Of a stretch of 64,000 nucleotides of DNA, positions 1 through 8,621 are shown piece by piece. Below the pieces are notes generated by a model that was given only the letters and a program-made list of their open reading frames with translations, was not told where the DNA came from and searched no databases. This DNA is from Bin80 sp965208025 (GTDB taxonomy: Bacteria > Bacteroidota > Rhodothermia > Rhodothermales > Bin80): NCBI GenBank assembly GCA_965208025.1, contig OZ242302.1, positions 3,348,001 through 3,412,000 on the forward strand. Reading direction: 5' to 3'. A program made the translations under genes and the position numbers. Each line of letters begins with the position of its first letter. Within the stretch, counting starts at the first letter, position 1.

Positions 1-874
1 GAGTGCGAATACCAGCAACTACATCTTCTCCCTGCGCATTGACCAAGTACTCCCCATACAGTTCTGGTTGCCCATTGGATGGATTTCGTGTGAAGCATAC
101 GCCGGTTCCACTGTTTCCCCCCATATTCCCGTAGACCATTGCCTGCACATTGACGGCGGTACCTAATAACCCCGTAATCTTGTTGATTCGACGGTATTTG
201 ATTGCACGAGCACTGTCCCACGAGTTGAAAACCGAATTAATGGCGTATTCTAACTGAGTCTGGGGATCAGTTGGGAATGAATGCTGGGTATGCTTTTCAT
301 AAATAGATTTAAATTCCTGCACCAAGAGCTTGAGATCATCAGCACTCAGTTCCAGGTCTTCCGTGACCCCCTTGGCTTGCTTCATTGAAGCAATCGCTTC
401 TTCAAAATAATGGTGATGTACCCCCATGACGACATCTCCAAACATGTCAATGAAACGCCGATATGCGTCATATGCGAAGCGCTCATTCCCGCTTTCCTTC
501 GCTAAACCAGCAACCACTTCGTCATTCATGCCCAAATTGAGCACGGTATCCATCATCCCAGGCATGGATTGGGCTGCACCACTACGAACCGAAACCAATA
601 GGGGTTTGACAGGATCTCCAAGCTTGCGTCCGAGTGCATGTTCAAGATGTGCCAGACCATCGCGAATCTGATCATGAAGACCTTCAGGCCAAGTGTGTTG
701 ATTGCTACTATAGTAATGGCAACTTTCGGTTGTCAGAGTGAATCCAGGGGGGACGGGAAGACCAATGGCACTCATCTCGGCCAAGTTGGCTCCTTTGCCG
801 CCAAGGAGAGACTTCATTTCTTTTGATCCTTCGGTTGCTCCGTTTCCGAAGCGATAGACATACTGAGTGGACAT
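1..874 (-). CDS. ppdK: Pyruvate, phosphate dikinase, N-terminal part (cut by window edge)
   Basis: The reverse strand from the ATG at 874 reads continuously to base 1, giving about 291 residues of a protein whose family length is near 880. The N-terminus has the PPDK nucleotide-binding features: KEMKSLLGGKGANLAEM near residue 18, GLPVPPGFTLTTE after it, the VSVRSGAAQSMPGMMDTVLNLG block, and further on GGNSGTGVCFTRNPSNG. The enzyme interconverts pyruvate, ATP and phosphate with PEP, AMP and pyrophosphate in the cytoplasm. The histidine-swivel and PEP/pyruvate domains lie beyond the window. It is divergent from topA, with about 150 bp between the two starts. I am sure of the family; which direction it runs in this cell cannot be told. 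Confidence 0.93.
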   Translation of the reverse strand, partial: MSTQYVYRFGNGATEGSKEMKSLLGGKGANLAEMSAIGLPVPPGFTLTTESCHYYSSNQHTWPEGLHDQIRDGLAHLEHALGRKLGDPVKPLLVSVRSGAAQSMPGMMDTVLNLGMNDEVVAGLAKESGNERFAYDAYRRFIDMFGDVVMGVHHHYFEEAIASMKQAKGVTEDLELSADDLKLLVQEFKSIYEKHTQHSFPTDPQTQLEYAINSVFNSWDSARAIKYRRINKITGLLGTAVNVQAMVYGNMGGNSGTGVCFTRNPSNGQPELYGEYLVNAQGEDVVAGIRT

Positions 875-1026
875 GATGGGTATAATTGTGAAAATTTATG
901 AACAGCGAACTTGAACGTTACGGAACCGAAAAATAATCCAAAAATTTGTATTATCGTCCATGATACAGTTTAATCCACGGAACGTTGTATCCTGTCGTGC
1001 GTGAACGGCGACAAAAATATTTTCTC

Positions 1027-3420
1027 ATGTCAAGTTTAGTCGTAGTTGAATCCCCCACAAAGGCGAAGACCATCGGTCAATTCCTACCGACCTCCAAGTA
1101 TAAAGTCATGGCAAGTTGGGGGCATATCCGTGATTTGCCTAAAAATGCAAAGGAGGTTCCAGCCAAGTATAAAAAGGAGCCTTGGTCTACCCTTGCCGTT
1201 CGGATTGAGAATGGTGAATTCCATCCACTGTATATCATCCCTCCTGACAAACGTAAGGTGGTTAAAGAACTGAAAGATGCTCTCCTGACGGCGGATGAGT
1301 TGCTAATTGCTACGGACGAGGATCGTGAGGGTGAAGCAATCGGTTGGCATTTGGTGGAAGTCCTTAAGCCTAAGGTACCCGTCCGTAGGATGGTATTTCA
1401 TGAGATTACCAAAGCCGCCATCGACAAAGCACTTAAGAATACGCGGGAGGTTAATCAGAATCTTGTTGAAGCGCAGGAATCTCGGAGAGTCTTGGATCGG
1501 CTGGTTGGATATAAGATTTCGCCCGTTCTCTGGCGTAAGATTGCGAAGGGAACTAGCGCGGGACGTGTCCAGAGTGTTGCGGTCAGGCTGTTAGTTGATC
1601 GCGAAAAAGAGCGCATGGAATTTGTGCCTGCCTATTATTGGGATCTGGAAGCCATGTTGCAGGCGGACACCAATCAGTTTAAGGCTACAATGACTCACCT
1701 TGGGAAGAAGAGGTTGGCTACAGGTCGTGATTTTGATGATCATACGGGGAAACTCAAAGCCTCTCTCTCAGATTCAGAAGTCATTCTCCTGAAAAAAGAG
1801 GAAGCCGATCAATTGGTAGGTCAACTTCCATCGGCCGAATGGCGCGTATCCAGCGTCACATCTAAAGAGCGAAAGCGAACACCTGCCGCTCCATTCATCA
1901 CATCTTCGCTACAACAGGAAGGAAGTCGCAAATTTGGATGGGGAGCTCGGAAAACGATGAGGATTGCACAAAAGCTCTACGAAAAGGGATTCATTACATA
2001 TATGCGAACCGATTCGGTAACCCTGTCCCAGCAGGCCCTGACCGCTGCAAGGGAAGCAATTATGCAAACGTATGGCACGAAATTTCTCAGCAATCAGGTA
2101 CGAAAGTACAAGAGCAAGGTTGCGAATGCGCAAGAAGCTCATGAAGCGATCCGTCCCTCAGGACATGAAATGAAAACATCAGGTCAACTCGGATTACAGG
2201 GAGATGAAATGAAATTATATGACCTGATCTGGAAGCGAACCGTGGCCAGTCAAATGGCGGATGCCAGAGTACGGGATGTGCGTGTGGTTTCTACGGCTAC
2301 TTTGAAGGACAGTCCCCCAGTACACTTTCGGTCTACCGGACGTCAAGTTTTATTTCCAGGATTTCTATTGGTGTATGTGGAAGGGCATGATAATCCTGAT
2401 AAATTAAATGAAAACACTGAGATGATCCTTCCCGCTCTTGAAGTGGAGCAACCACTCGAGTGCCTGGATTTGATGACAAAAAGCCACGAAACCAAGCCGC
2501 CAGCCCGCTTCACAGAGGCATCTCTGATTAAAATATTGGAGCAGGAAGGAATCGGACGTCCGAGTACTTATGCTACGATCATCAGTACCATTCAGGACCG
2601 GGGGAGTGCAATCAAATCAGGTTCGGCATTGGCTCCAACTTTTCGTGCATTTGCGACGAATGCTTTCATGCAGGAACGATTTGAATCCTTGGTGGATACC
2701 GGTTTCACCGCGCAGATGGAGAAGAAACTTGACGAGATTGCCCAAGGGACAGCAAAGGGGCAAGAATTTCTCTACGCAATTGATCAGGGTGAAACAGGAA
2801 TCCAAAGACGTGTTGAAACTGCTTTGGACCAGGTGGATGCGAAGGAAATTTCTACGATTCATTCCCCGAAATGGAAGCAGTGTACAGTTCGAGTCGGACG
2901 CTATGGCCCCTATGTTGAGGTAACGCTCGGGGGGAAGGAATTACGAAGTTCTGTACCAGATGGTTTACTGCCTGCCGATGTGGACGATGAACAATTACTT
3001 TCCCTTCTAAAAGCAGCCAAATCTCCTGCCAAGGAACTAGGGGTTCACCCTGAACTGGGGATGCCAATCTTGCTGAAAAATGGTGCATACGGCTACTATG
3101 TTGAACTTGCTGAACCCGAAGGATCCAAGCAGAAACCGCGCCGCAAATCTATCCCGAAGGGAGTTCAGCCTGAAGAGGTGAACTTGGAGCGAGCCTTGGA
3201 ATTACTCAAATTTCCGGTTGAACTTGGCATAGATTCTCAGACTGGAGATCGAGTTTATTATGATAAAGGGCCCTATGGGCCTTATGTAAAACGTGGAAAG
3301 ATTAATGCGTCAATTGAGAAAGATCGAGATCTGACCGACATTACATTGTCGGAAGCGATTGAGTTGCTGAACAAAAAGGCTGCAACTCCGCGCCGAAGAC
3401 GAGCGAAGCGAAAGAAATAA
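1027..3420 (+). CDS. topA: DNA topoisomerase I (type IA)
   Basis: Relaxes negatively supercoiled DNA through a transient 5'-phosphotyrosine link. The 797-residue product opens with the Toprim strand VVVESPTKAKT (Glu8) and has the acidic TDEDREGE cluster at 97-103. The catalytic tyrosine is Tyr325 in GFITYMRTDS. The C-terminus has repeated GPYVK/GPYVE-type topoisomerase C-terminal modules and a lysine/arginine-rich tail instead of the Cys4 zinc fingers of E. coli TopA; this is common in many phyla. I chose the ATG at 1027 because the family starts immediately at MSSLVVVESPTKAK; an in-frame TTG at 985 would add 14 residues unlike the family. No clear ribosome-binding site precedes it, as is usual for this group. 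Confidence 0.96.
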   Translation: MSSLVVVESPTKAKTIGQFLPTSKYKVMASWGHIRDLPKNAKEVPAKYKKEPWSTLAVRIENGEFHPLYIIPPDKRKVVKELKDALLTADELLIATDEDREGEAIGWHLVEVLKPKVPVRRMVFHEITKAAIDKALKNTREVNQNLVEAQESRRVLDRLVGYKISPVLWRKIAKGTSAGRVQSVAVRLLVDREKERMEFVPAYYWDLEAMLQADTNQFKATMTHLGKKRLATGRDFDDHTGKLKASLSDSEVILLKKEEADQLVGQLPSAEWRVSSVTSKERKRTPAAPFITSSLQQEGSRKFGWGARKTMRIAQKLYEKGFITYMRTDSVTLSQQALTAAREAIMQTYGTKFLSNQVRKYKSKVANAQEAHEAIRPSGHEMKTSGQLGLQGDEMKLYDLIWKRTVASQMADARVRDVRVVSTATLKDSPPVHFRSTGRQVLFPGFLLVYVEGHDNPDKLNENTEMILPALEVEQPLECLDLMTKSHETKPPARFTEASLIKILEQEGIGRPSTYATIISTIQDRGSAIKSGSALAPTFRAFATNAFMQERFESLVDTGFTAQMEKKLDEIAQGTAKGQEFLYAIDQGETGIQRRVETALDQVDAKEISTIHSPKWKQCTVRVGRYGPYVEVTLGGKELRSSVPDGLLPADVDDEQLLSLLKAAKSPAKELGVHPELGMPILLKNGAYGYYVELAEPEGSKQKPRRKSIPKGVQPEEVNLERALELLKFPVELGIDSQTGDRVYYDKGPYGPYVKRGKINASIEKDRDLTDITLSEAIELLNKKAATPRRRRAKRKK

Positions 3421-3676
3421 GAGTGGAGTCTGTGACCGCTACTGGGAATCACCTCTGGGGGTTTCATAGCTGAGATGAGGGGTTCCGTGGTGTGAGGTGG
3501 GATACCGAAGGTCATGTATTTTTTGTTGATGAGGATAGATAGAGGCGGTCATTCCATACGAGGGAGGAGTCTCTATTCCAACTTTGGTGAGCGGCGGCCT
3601 ATGGACTACGAAAACATGTGAATTCAAATGCGATTTTCAGGGTCTCGGAATTCTTCAATCTAGTGAGACCTTTCAT

Positions 3677-4804
3677 CTAATCCTTGGCATAATTGGAGAT
3701 AAGCCAAGTATGCATGGAAGGGATAGGAACGGCAAGTCCCACTCCCTTTTTCTCCAGAATGCCCTTCCGTATAAAGCGATTAAATAGGTTTTTCGCTTCA
3801 CGCTTACCATATTTCTTGGTCAGCGAAGACATGATCTCCAAACGAGAGGTAGGAGGGCCTGACGGATGATTTGGAAGGGAGTTTGCAAGGCATTGGAGTT
3901 CATCGCCATAAAAATAATTCACACGTTGTACATAATATTCCTGACGACCTTTTCGTCCCAAATTCAGTACAGTTTCAAGCTTATCCGCGTTCATGATTCC
4001 ACCGTTCTCTCTCAACTGTTTTGCTGCGGGGTGCACATACGATAAGATGTGGTGGGGCCAGCCGTGTGTTTCCTGTGCGATTGCGTTAATCCAGTCCGTT
4101 GGATCTTCATTTACACCACCTTCTTTTTGAAGCCAATCCTGAATCACTGCACGTTCAGATACCTTGCTTAATGCCCCTAACTCCACAAAACAGTCTTGTG
4201 CAAACCTTGAAATTTTCAAGTCATCAAACCCTTTCTTCGTTCCCTTAAGCCCTGCAGCCAGAAGGATGACCGGTCTACCCAACTTTCCATTATGGATGAG
4301 ATCAAGGACCTCAATTACGTTCGCCTTATATTCAGAAGGAGGGACATCTTTATCCTCCAAAGCCTGCGCTTCATCCAGGATTAAGAGTAGGGATTGTTTT
4401 CCATCTCTGAGTATATTCTCAATCTGAGGATTGGCTCGAACACTTTTACCAAGGATGTCCTTCACCCCAATCTGTGTGGATTTCTCAGTGACCTTGAATT
4501 CATTTCTATATCCAAGAGAAGAAAGCAATTTGTCAGAGTTCCAGAGGGCACTTACCGTTATTTCCGCGACTTTCCAATTACGTGACTTGGCTTGTCTTTC
4601 GCATTCATAGAGCAATGCACTTTTCCCTACACCAGGCGCTCCATGAATCAGGAAGGTTGTACCCCTGGATTCGATCTGTTCTGCACGATTTAACAATTCG
4701 TTAAAATTTCTGAGTATCTGTGTTCGACCATGAAAAAACAGAGCAGGTCCGCGGTCAATCGCAACAGCCAGGGGGGCGTTGGGTAAGGAATGAGAGTGGG
4801 ACAT
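3677..4804 (-). CDS. AAA ATPase of the Orc1/archaeal-ATPase/TniB-like type
   Basis: A 375-residue ATP-binding protein of unknown role. Walker A is GAPGVGKS at 55-62; a hydrophobic Walker B strand ending in LILDEAQAL lies near 140. The C-terminal third is predicted to be helical with a possible winged-helix (REAKNLFNRFIRKGILEKKG). This architecture occurs in Orc/Cdc6-like, TniB-like and stand-alone ATP-binding proteins found near mobile elements, so I give no specific function. The ISL3-family insertion begins 13-21 bp upstream of the start codon, so the native promoter is probably cut off and expression may depend on the element. It is convergent with topA. The reading frame itself is intact. 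Confidence 0.7.
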   Translation of the reverse strand: MSHSHSLPNAPLAVAIDRGPALFFHGRTQILRNFNELLNRAEQIESRGTTFLIHGAPGVGKSALLYECERQAKSRNWKVAEITVSALWNSDKLLSSLGYRNEFKVTEKSTQIGVKDILGKSVRANPQIENILRDGKQSLLLILDEAQALEDKDVPPSEYKANVIEVLDLIHNGKLGRPVILLAAGLKGTKKGFDDLKISRFAQDCFVELGALSKVSERAVIQDWLQKEGGVNEDPTDWINAIAQETHGWPHHILSYVHPAAKQLRENGGIMNADKLETVLNLGRKGRQEYYVQRVNYFYGDELQCLANSLPNHPSGPPTSRLEIMSSLTKKYGKREAKNLFNRFIRKGILEKKGVGLAVPIPSMHTWLISNYAKD

Positions 4805-4817
4805 GCAATAAAGGAGA

Positions 4818-4825
4818 CAAAAAAA
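4818..4825. repeat. Target-site duplication, left copy
   Basis: CAAAAAAA directly abutting the left inverted repeat of the ISL3 element; an identical copy lies at 6108-6115. Confidence 0.85.
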
Positions 4826-6107
4826 GGTTCTACCCCGAACCTTGTGGATAGAGGTCTAAGCCTCCACAGAAGAATAGAATCGCACTTCTGAATTTTTCAA
4901 ACGTTCGGTATCCTCTCCCGACCGTTTTGATTTCTTGAATTTTGCCGTTAATGCGTTCTGCCTTGGCGTTGGATTGTGAGTGGGAAAGTGCATTACAGAC
5001 GCCATCAAAATGTCGCTGAAACCTTTCCCCCACCTTGGTGACTTCCCTGACGCCCATCTGCTCAACACTCTTTAGCCAGAGATCAAAATACCTCTTTGCT
5101 TCGGCGAAGGAACTACACTCAAAGATCCCTTTAAACTCTTCGCGTACCCGCCAGGCGTGACTGACTTCCAAGTTGGCTTCTTGAACGACTTTGAAGATCT
5201 CGTCTTGCTTGGCCGTACGGTTCTTTTCGTTCTTCAAAAGCACATAACGCGTCCCTTTCAACTCGGGATGGCTCTTCACTTCCCGTCTGCGCACCTGATT
5301 GATTGCTTTGTTCAGATCCTGAATCAGATGAAACCGATCATGAATCAAGGTTGCGTTCGGAAAGACTCGTTCAACGGCGCGAATAAACGCCTTTAACATG
5401 TCCGTCGTCACCGTTACGACCTTCTCCTTCATTCCCTCAAACACACGCTCAAACAGCACTATAGCGCCTTCTTTGGTCTTTCCCTCCCCCACATCAAGGA
5501 CAATCCCCCGTGTGGAATCTGTTACCACGGTCCCATAGACATGCCCCCGTTTGAGTGCTTTCTCATCCACACCGATATGGGGGATCTCTCCCAGATCCCT
5601 ACGTGCTAATCCGCGCTCTACACTACGATGCATGATCCGATTCAGTTGGTTAAATCCACACCGTAGAAGCTTGGCGGTGCTGGTTTGATTTTTGGTTGCT
5701 TTCAACAGATCAATCGCAGCGCGCTCAAAGGCATAGGTTACACGACTGGATGAATCTGCCCAAGGAAGCTTAATCGTCTTGATTCCCTTTGAAGACTTGA
5801 CCCGAGGGATACGACAGTGGATATAACTCTTGGATTGACACCAGTCAATATGACGCCACGAACGCTCCTTGCGGTGGTCATACAACGTCCCAGATTCCCC
5901 CGTTTCTGGACAAACAAGATTCTCTCCCGAATGGCGAAGATATACATCAATCCGGTGAGACGTTGGATCCAAAGTGATTCGGTCAAGCTGCCACTCAGGA
6001 GTGAGATCCAGAGTGTAGCGCATAAATAAATCTATGAAATTTGACATGAAATTGAGTAGGTTTAGTTCGCCGAAATATACTCATTCCACACAAATTGTGG
6101 TAGAACC
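4826..6107 (-). mobile_element. ISL3-family insertion sequence, complete
   Basis: A 1282-bp element. Its ends are inverted: GGTTCTACC reads inward at 4826-4834 and its complement GGTAGAACC closes the element at 6099-6107, with weaker matching further in (about 24 bp in all). The element is bracketed by the identical 8-bp sequence CAAAAAAA at 4818-4825 and 6108-6115. Eight-bp A/T-rich target duplications are typical of ISL3. It contains one intact transposase gene. Intact ends, exact duplication and full frame point to a recent insertion that may still be active. Confidence 0.88.
4830..6047 (-). CDS. ISL3-family transposase
   Basis: A 405-residue DDE transposase that cuts and joins the ends of the surrounding IS. 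The N-terminus carries the ISL3-type zinc-binding region (Cys46, Cys70, Cys78 visible). Next comes a helix-turn-helix-like stretch near 110-140 and the DDE catalytic core: Asp161 in GVDEKALKRG, Asp216 in TVTTDMLKA with the family block IHDRFHLIQDLNKA after it, and Glu364 in NAKAERINGKI. The C-terminal FRSAILFFCGGLDLYP is a common ISL3 ending. The stop codon lies inside the terminal inverted repeat, so the gene fills the element. It is transcribed toward the AAA ATPase gene. Confidence 0.95.
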   Translation of the reverse strand: MSNFIDLFMRYTLDLTPEWQLDRITLDPTSHRIDVYLRHSGENLVCPETGESGTLYDHRKERSWRHIDWCQSKSYIHCRIPRVKSSKGIKTIKLPWADSSSRVTYAFERAAIDLLKATKNQTSTAKLLRCGFNQLNRIMHRSVERGLARRDLGEIPHIGVDEKALKRGHVYGTVVTDSTRGIVLDVGEGKTKEGAIVLFERVFEGMKEKVVTVTTDMLKAFIRAVERVFPNATLIHDRFHLIQDLNKAINQVRRREVKSHPELKGTRYVLLKNEKNRTAKQDEIFKVVQEANLEVSHAWRVREEFKGIFECSSFAEAKRYFDLWLKSVEQMGVREVTKVGERFQRHFDGVCNALSHSQSNAKAERINGKIQEIKTVGRGYRTFEKFRSAILFFCGGLDLYPQGSG

Positions 6108-6115
6108 CAAAAAAA
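6108..6115. repeat. Target-site duplication, right copy
   Basis: CAAAAAAA directly abutting the right inverted repeat of the ISL3 element; an identical copy lies at 4818-4825. Confidence 0.85.
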
Positions 6116-7169
6116 CTTTGAATTGACTGTTGGACATGATTTAGACATCACTGGTTCCATAAATTTCCGGCTGGATGCCCACAAAACTGAAAATTGACCA
6201 GTCTTTTCCGAATCACAAACATGTTGGTGTATTCAAATATAGAGATCAAATCTAAACCCTTATCCTTGACGATTACATGGGGCAATTCTTTTGTTTAAAT
6301 TCACGCTTCTGTATCGGTGGTTCTGGAAATGTGGGACCTGTTTCGGGAGCGATTCATAGAATCTTATAGCCCATCCGTACATTTGAGCCTACGAGTCCCT
6401 ATTCCGCCTTGAACAACCCCATCGCAACCCATCGGTGACACTCTTTACCGCCTTATGGGTCCCCTTTTACCCCATCCATCACACATAGGCCCCCATGCCA
6501 ATAGCGTAACCCTTTCTCCAGTATCCACATCAGGAAGCTTGTGATCGACTTGGCATTTTCTGTTGAAAATTCAATAAAGCTTTGGAATGGTCTTGTGTCC
6601 CTCTTCGTGACTCCCGTAAGATGAGGATGTGTTTGTCCTAAATATTAGTTGCGTCAAACAACAGGGCCATATACTTCTCCTTGCACAGATTGCGCGCCTC
6701 AAATTCTTCCAGTACCTGCTGACCATATTCTTGAAAGGAACATCTGACCGTTTAGGTACTCAACCCAAAATTATCGACAAATTCAGGACGTACGCGGTCA
6801 TAACTCTGCGTATAGATCCCCAAGAAGACCTACTCCCTCAGACTTTTAGACAAGGAGACAGTGAATGAGCGTAAAATCATCAGTCAAAGCGAAGAATTTC
6901 TTAAATTCCCCTTCCAAGGTCCCCATGTCTCAGGACATCTGATTGATGTAGGTCCTTTATAGAAAGGTAACCAGACGAAAATTTATTGACGAATACGTAT
7001 CGGTCAAGAATTAGAATGTATGTAGGGGATCTGCCAATCCATGCGGCCCTTGGCGGGCCTAGAATCAAAGCGGCGGTACTCATTTAAGCTGAAACTGTAC
7101 CATAAAATATCGGGCAGATCATTATATTATATTGCTGGCAGGTTCTACCCTCAACACTACCTCTGACTC
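6116..7169. other. Gene-poor accessory segment
   Basis: Apart from the decayed mutator transposase (about 6400-6930) I see no supported gene. Bases 6116-6400 and 6930-7140 have only short frames without recognisable similarity. At 7141 the sequence GGTTCTACCC matches the first 10 bases of the left inverted repeat of the ISL3 element in the same orientation (see findings). Confidence 0.5.
6400..6930 (-). pseudogene. Decayed IS256/mutator-type transposase
   Basis: The reverse strand carries pieces of a mutator-family transposase broken by several frameshifts and stops. In order they read: VFLGIYTQSYDRVRPEFVDN; QQVLEEFEARNLCKEKY followed by MALLFDATN (the first catalytic Asp region); EEGHKTI; then FIEFSTENAKSITSFL and LRYWHGGLCVMDGVKG (second Asp region). 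This is the usual order of the IS256 core (LFLDAT, TxEGHKTILG, TENAK, LLCVIDGxKG). The limits are approximate, and no terminal repeats or C-terminal catalytic Glu could be placed. It is older than the intact ISL3 element next to it. Confidence 0.6.
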
Positions 7170-8015
7170 ATGAACCAGACAATTCCCTGCACTTATTTTA
7201 CTTTGACCCTTAGTGCTCTCTTCGGTGTTCTTCTAAGTATACATCCAGCGTTAGCCCAGAACAATGCTTGCTATTTGACATTCGGATGTCAGTCCAATCC
7301 GGTTTCGTCCCAAGATTACACCAACCCATATGCTCAATTTTTATTCGACGCATTTAATGAAGGCTACAGCAATCCCTACTCGTCTCAGGACTATGGCAAT
7401 CCCTATTCGTCTCACGACTATGGCAATCCCTACTCGTCTCAGGACTATGGCAATCCCTATTCGTCTCGGGACTATGGCAATCCCTACTCGTCTCAGGACT
7501 ATGGCAATCCCTATTCGTCTCGGGACTATGGCAATCCCTACTCGTCTCAGGACTATGGCAATCCCTATTCGTCTCACGACTATGGCAATCCCTACTCGTC
7601 TCAGGACTATGGCAATCCCTATTCGTCTCGGGACTATGGCAATCCCTACTCGTCTCAGGACTACACAAATTACTCTTCACCCCAACACTGGAAACATTTA
7701 TTCCAAGACCTTGAGAATAGACGCAAATGTCAGCCTTTTATATCCGCATTAGATGCGGCTCTTTACGATGTAAAAAAGACAGGAGAGGCCGTGGATTACT
7801 ACGAGGGTGCTATATGGGCCAATGCAGCGGGGGGAAATGGTGTTTGGGACTTCTCAGAGAGGAAGGCCGCGGCTGGAGTCCAATTACGTGAAGAATTGGC
7901 AGAAGAATCGGAACTACTTGAATATTATTCGGGGCGTGCGCACGAAGCATTTGAGTCGTTGAGGGCAAATCGTTGCTTAGCATCCTTTTACAATACCGAA
8001 TATTCGGATAATTAG
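7170..8015 (+). CDS. Secreted protein with tandem YGNPYSS repeats
   Basis: A 281-residue protein not recognised as a known family. Residues 1-30 form a signal peptide with a hydrophobic core (YFTLTLSALFGVLLSI) and an ALAQ cleavage site, so it is exported. Residues 67 to about 165 hold 11 nine-residue repeats of the form (D)YGNPYSS(Q/H/R)D; a degenerate pair precedes them. The tail of about 115 residues is helical and charged, with two cysteines (Cys190 in RRKCQPF and Cys271 in ANRCLAS) that could pair in the periplasm. Repeats rich in Tyr, Asn, Pro, Ser and Gly suggest an extended surface or binding segment, but this is inference. It stands alone between the transposon remnants and rsgA. The frame, signal peptide and non-repetitive tail make it a real gene. 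Confidence 0.75.
   Translation: MNQTIPCTYFTLTLSALFGVLLSIHPALAQNNACYLTFGCQSNPVSSQDYTNPYAQFLFDAFNEGYSNPYSSQDYGNPYSSHDYGNPYSSQDYGNPYSSRDYGNPYSSQDYGNPYSSRDYGNPYSSQDYGNPYSSHDYGNPYSSQDYGNPYSSRDYGNPYSSQDYTNYSSPQHWKHLFQDLENRRKCQPFISALDAALYDVKKTGEAVDYYEGAIWANAAGGNGVWDFSERKAAAGVQLREELAEESELLEYYSGRAHEAFESLRANRCLASFYNTEYSDN
7370..7664 (+). repeat. 27-bp tandem repeat array with 54-bp higher-order period
   Basis: Eleven units of a 27-bp sequence encoding NPYSSxDYG. Odd units end TACTCGTCTCAGGAC and even units TATTCGTCT followed by CAC or CGG, so the real unit is a 54-bp pair. The even units run H, R, R, H, R, which suggests a further 162-bp period. The array stays open in several frames on both strands because 27 is a multiple of three. 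Confidence 0.93.
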
Positions 8016-8621
8016 TACATTTCCCATTGGTGTGCCAAGAAACTTGCTTAGCAAATCGGGTAACATGATTCGTCGCAATCTGATTGTCATAGATATCTCC
8101 CCCTGATGATCACTATGGAGGCAAGTTCGCAGATAAGTAACGGTAGGGTTTCGCATGATTCTCTCATTGTACTCCGAAAATTAGGACGGCGGACCTCTCC
8201 GAGTGCGTCTAACGAAAACTGATAGCGAATCTAGTTTTGCAACTTCATTTGAGACTGTCTCCAAACGGCCAATCTTGTGCTTGAATTCGCAACAGTTGAC
8301 AGGAAAGGCACAGTTTCAGATATATCGTCCCTCTGAAAGCCGAGGTCCAATGCTAACTATGAAGATGCCTATCGTGGACAACGGCCGCCGAAAATGATCC
8401 TGATTCGCTGTTCCAGTTGGTCTATCTGTTCTTCATCAGGCTTAGCCAATGGGATGGGATTCTTGGTGGACAAAGTCTGGAACTGTGAAGTGTAGGACTT
8501 CCTCGACATGATCTCATCCAGAATAACCTTCCCAGACCACCAAAGATCAGTTGATCAAGCATGCCCTATTCCTAAACTTGACCGCGGGGATAGAAGACGC
8601 ATATTTACTGGGTTGAAGAGC
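8016..8621. other. Intergenic stretch, possible gene remnant on the minus strand
   Basis: No convincing gene. On the reverse strand 8369-8509 reads as a 46-residue frame with a reasonable composition (for example PLAKPDEEQIDQLEQRIR) that continues upstream in frame without a start; it could be the end of a lost gene. No similarity was recognised. Confidence 0.4.

Noticed and set aside
985..1026. Extended topA start at TTG 985
   Set aside because: The added 14 residues do not resemble the family, which begins at MSSLVVVESPTKAK (ATG 1027).
7330..7752. Long alternative frames over the repeat array on both strands (7330-7752 plus; 7341-7577 and 7354-7680 minus)
   Set aside because: The 27-bp unit is a multiple of three, so any stop-free frame stays open throughout. 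Only the frame with a signal peptide and non-repetitive tail is credible.
8203..8397. 64-codon plus-strand frame between the repeat protein and rsgA
   Set aside because: Poor coding character; the opposite strand looks marginally better but is also unsupported.
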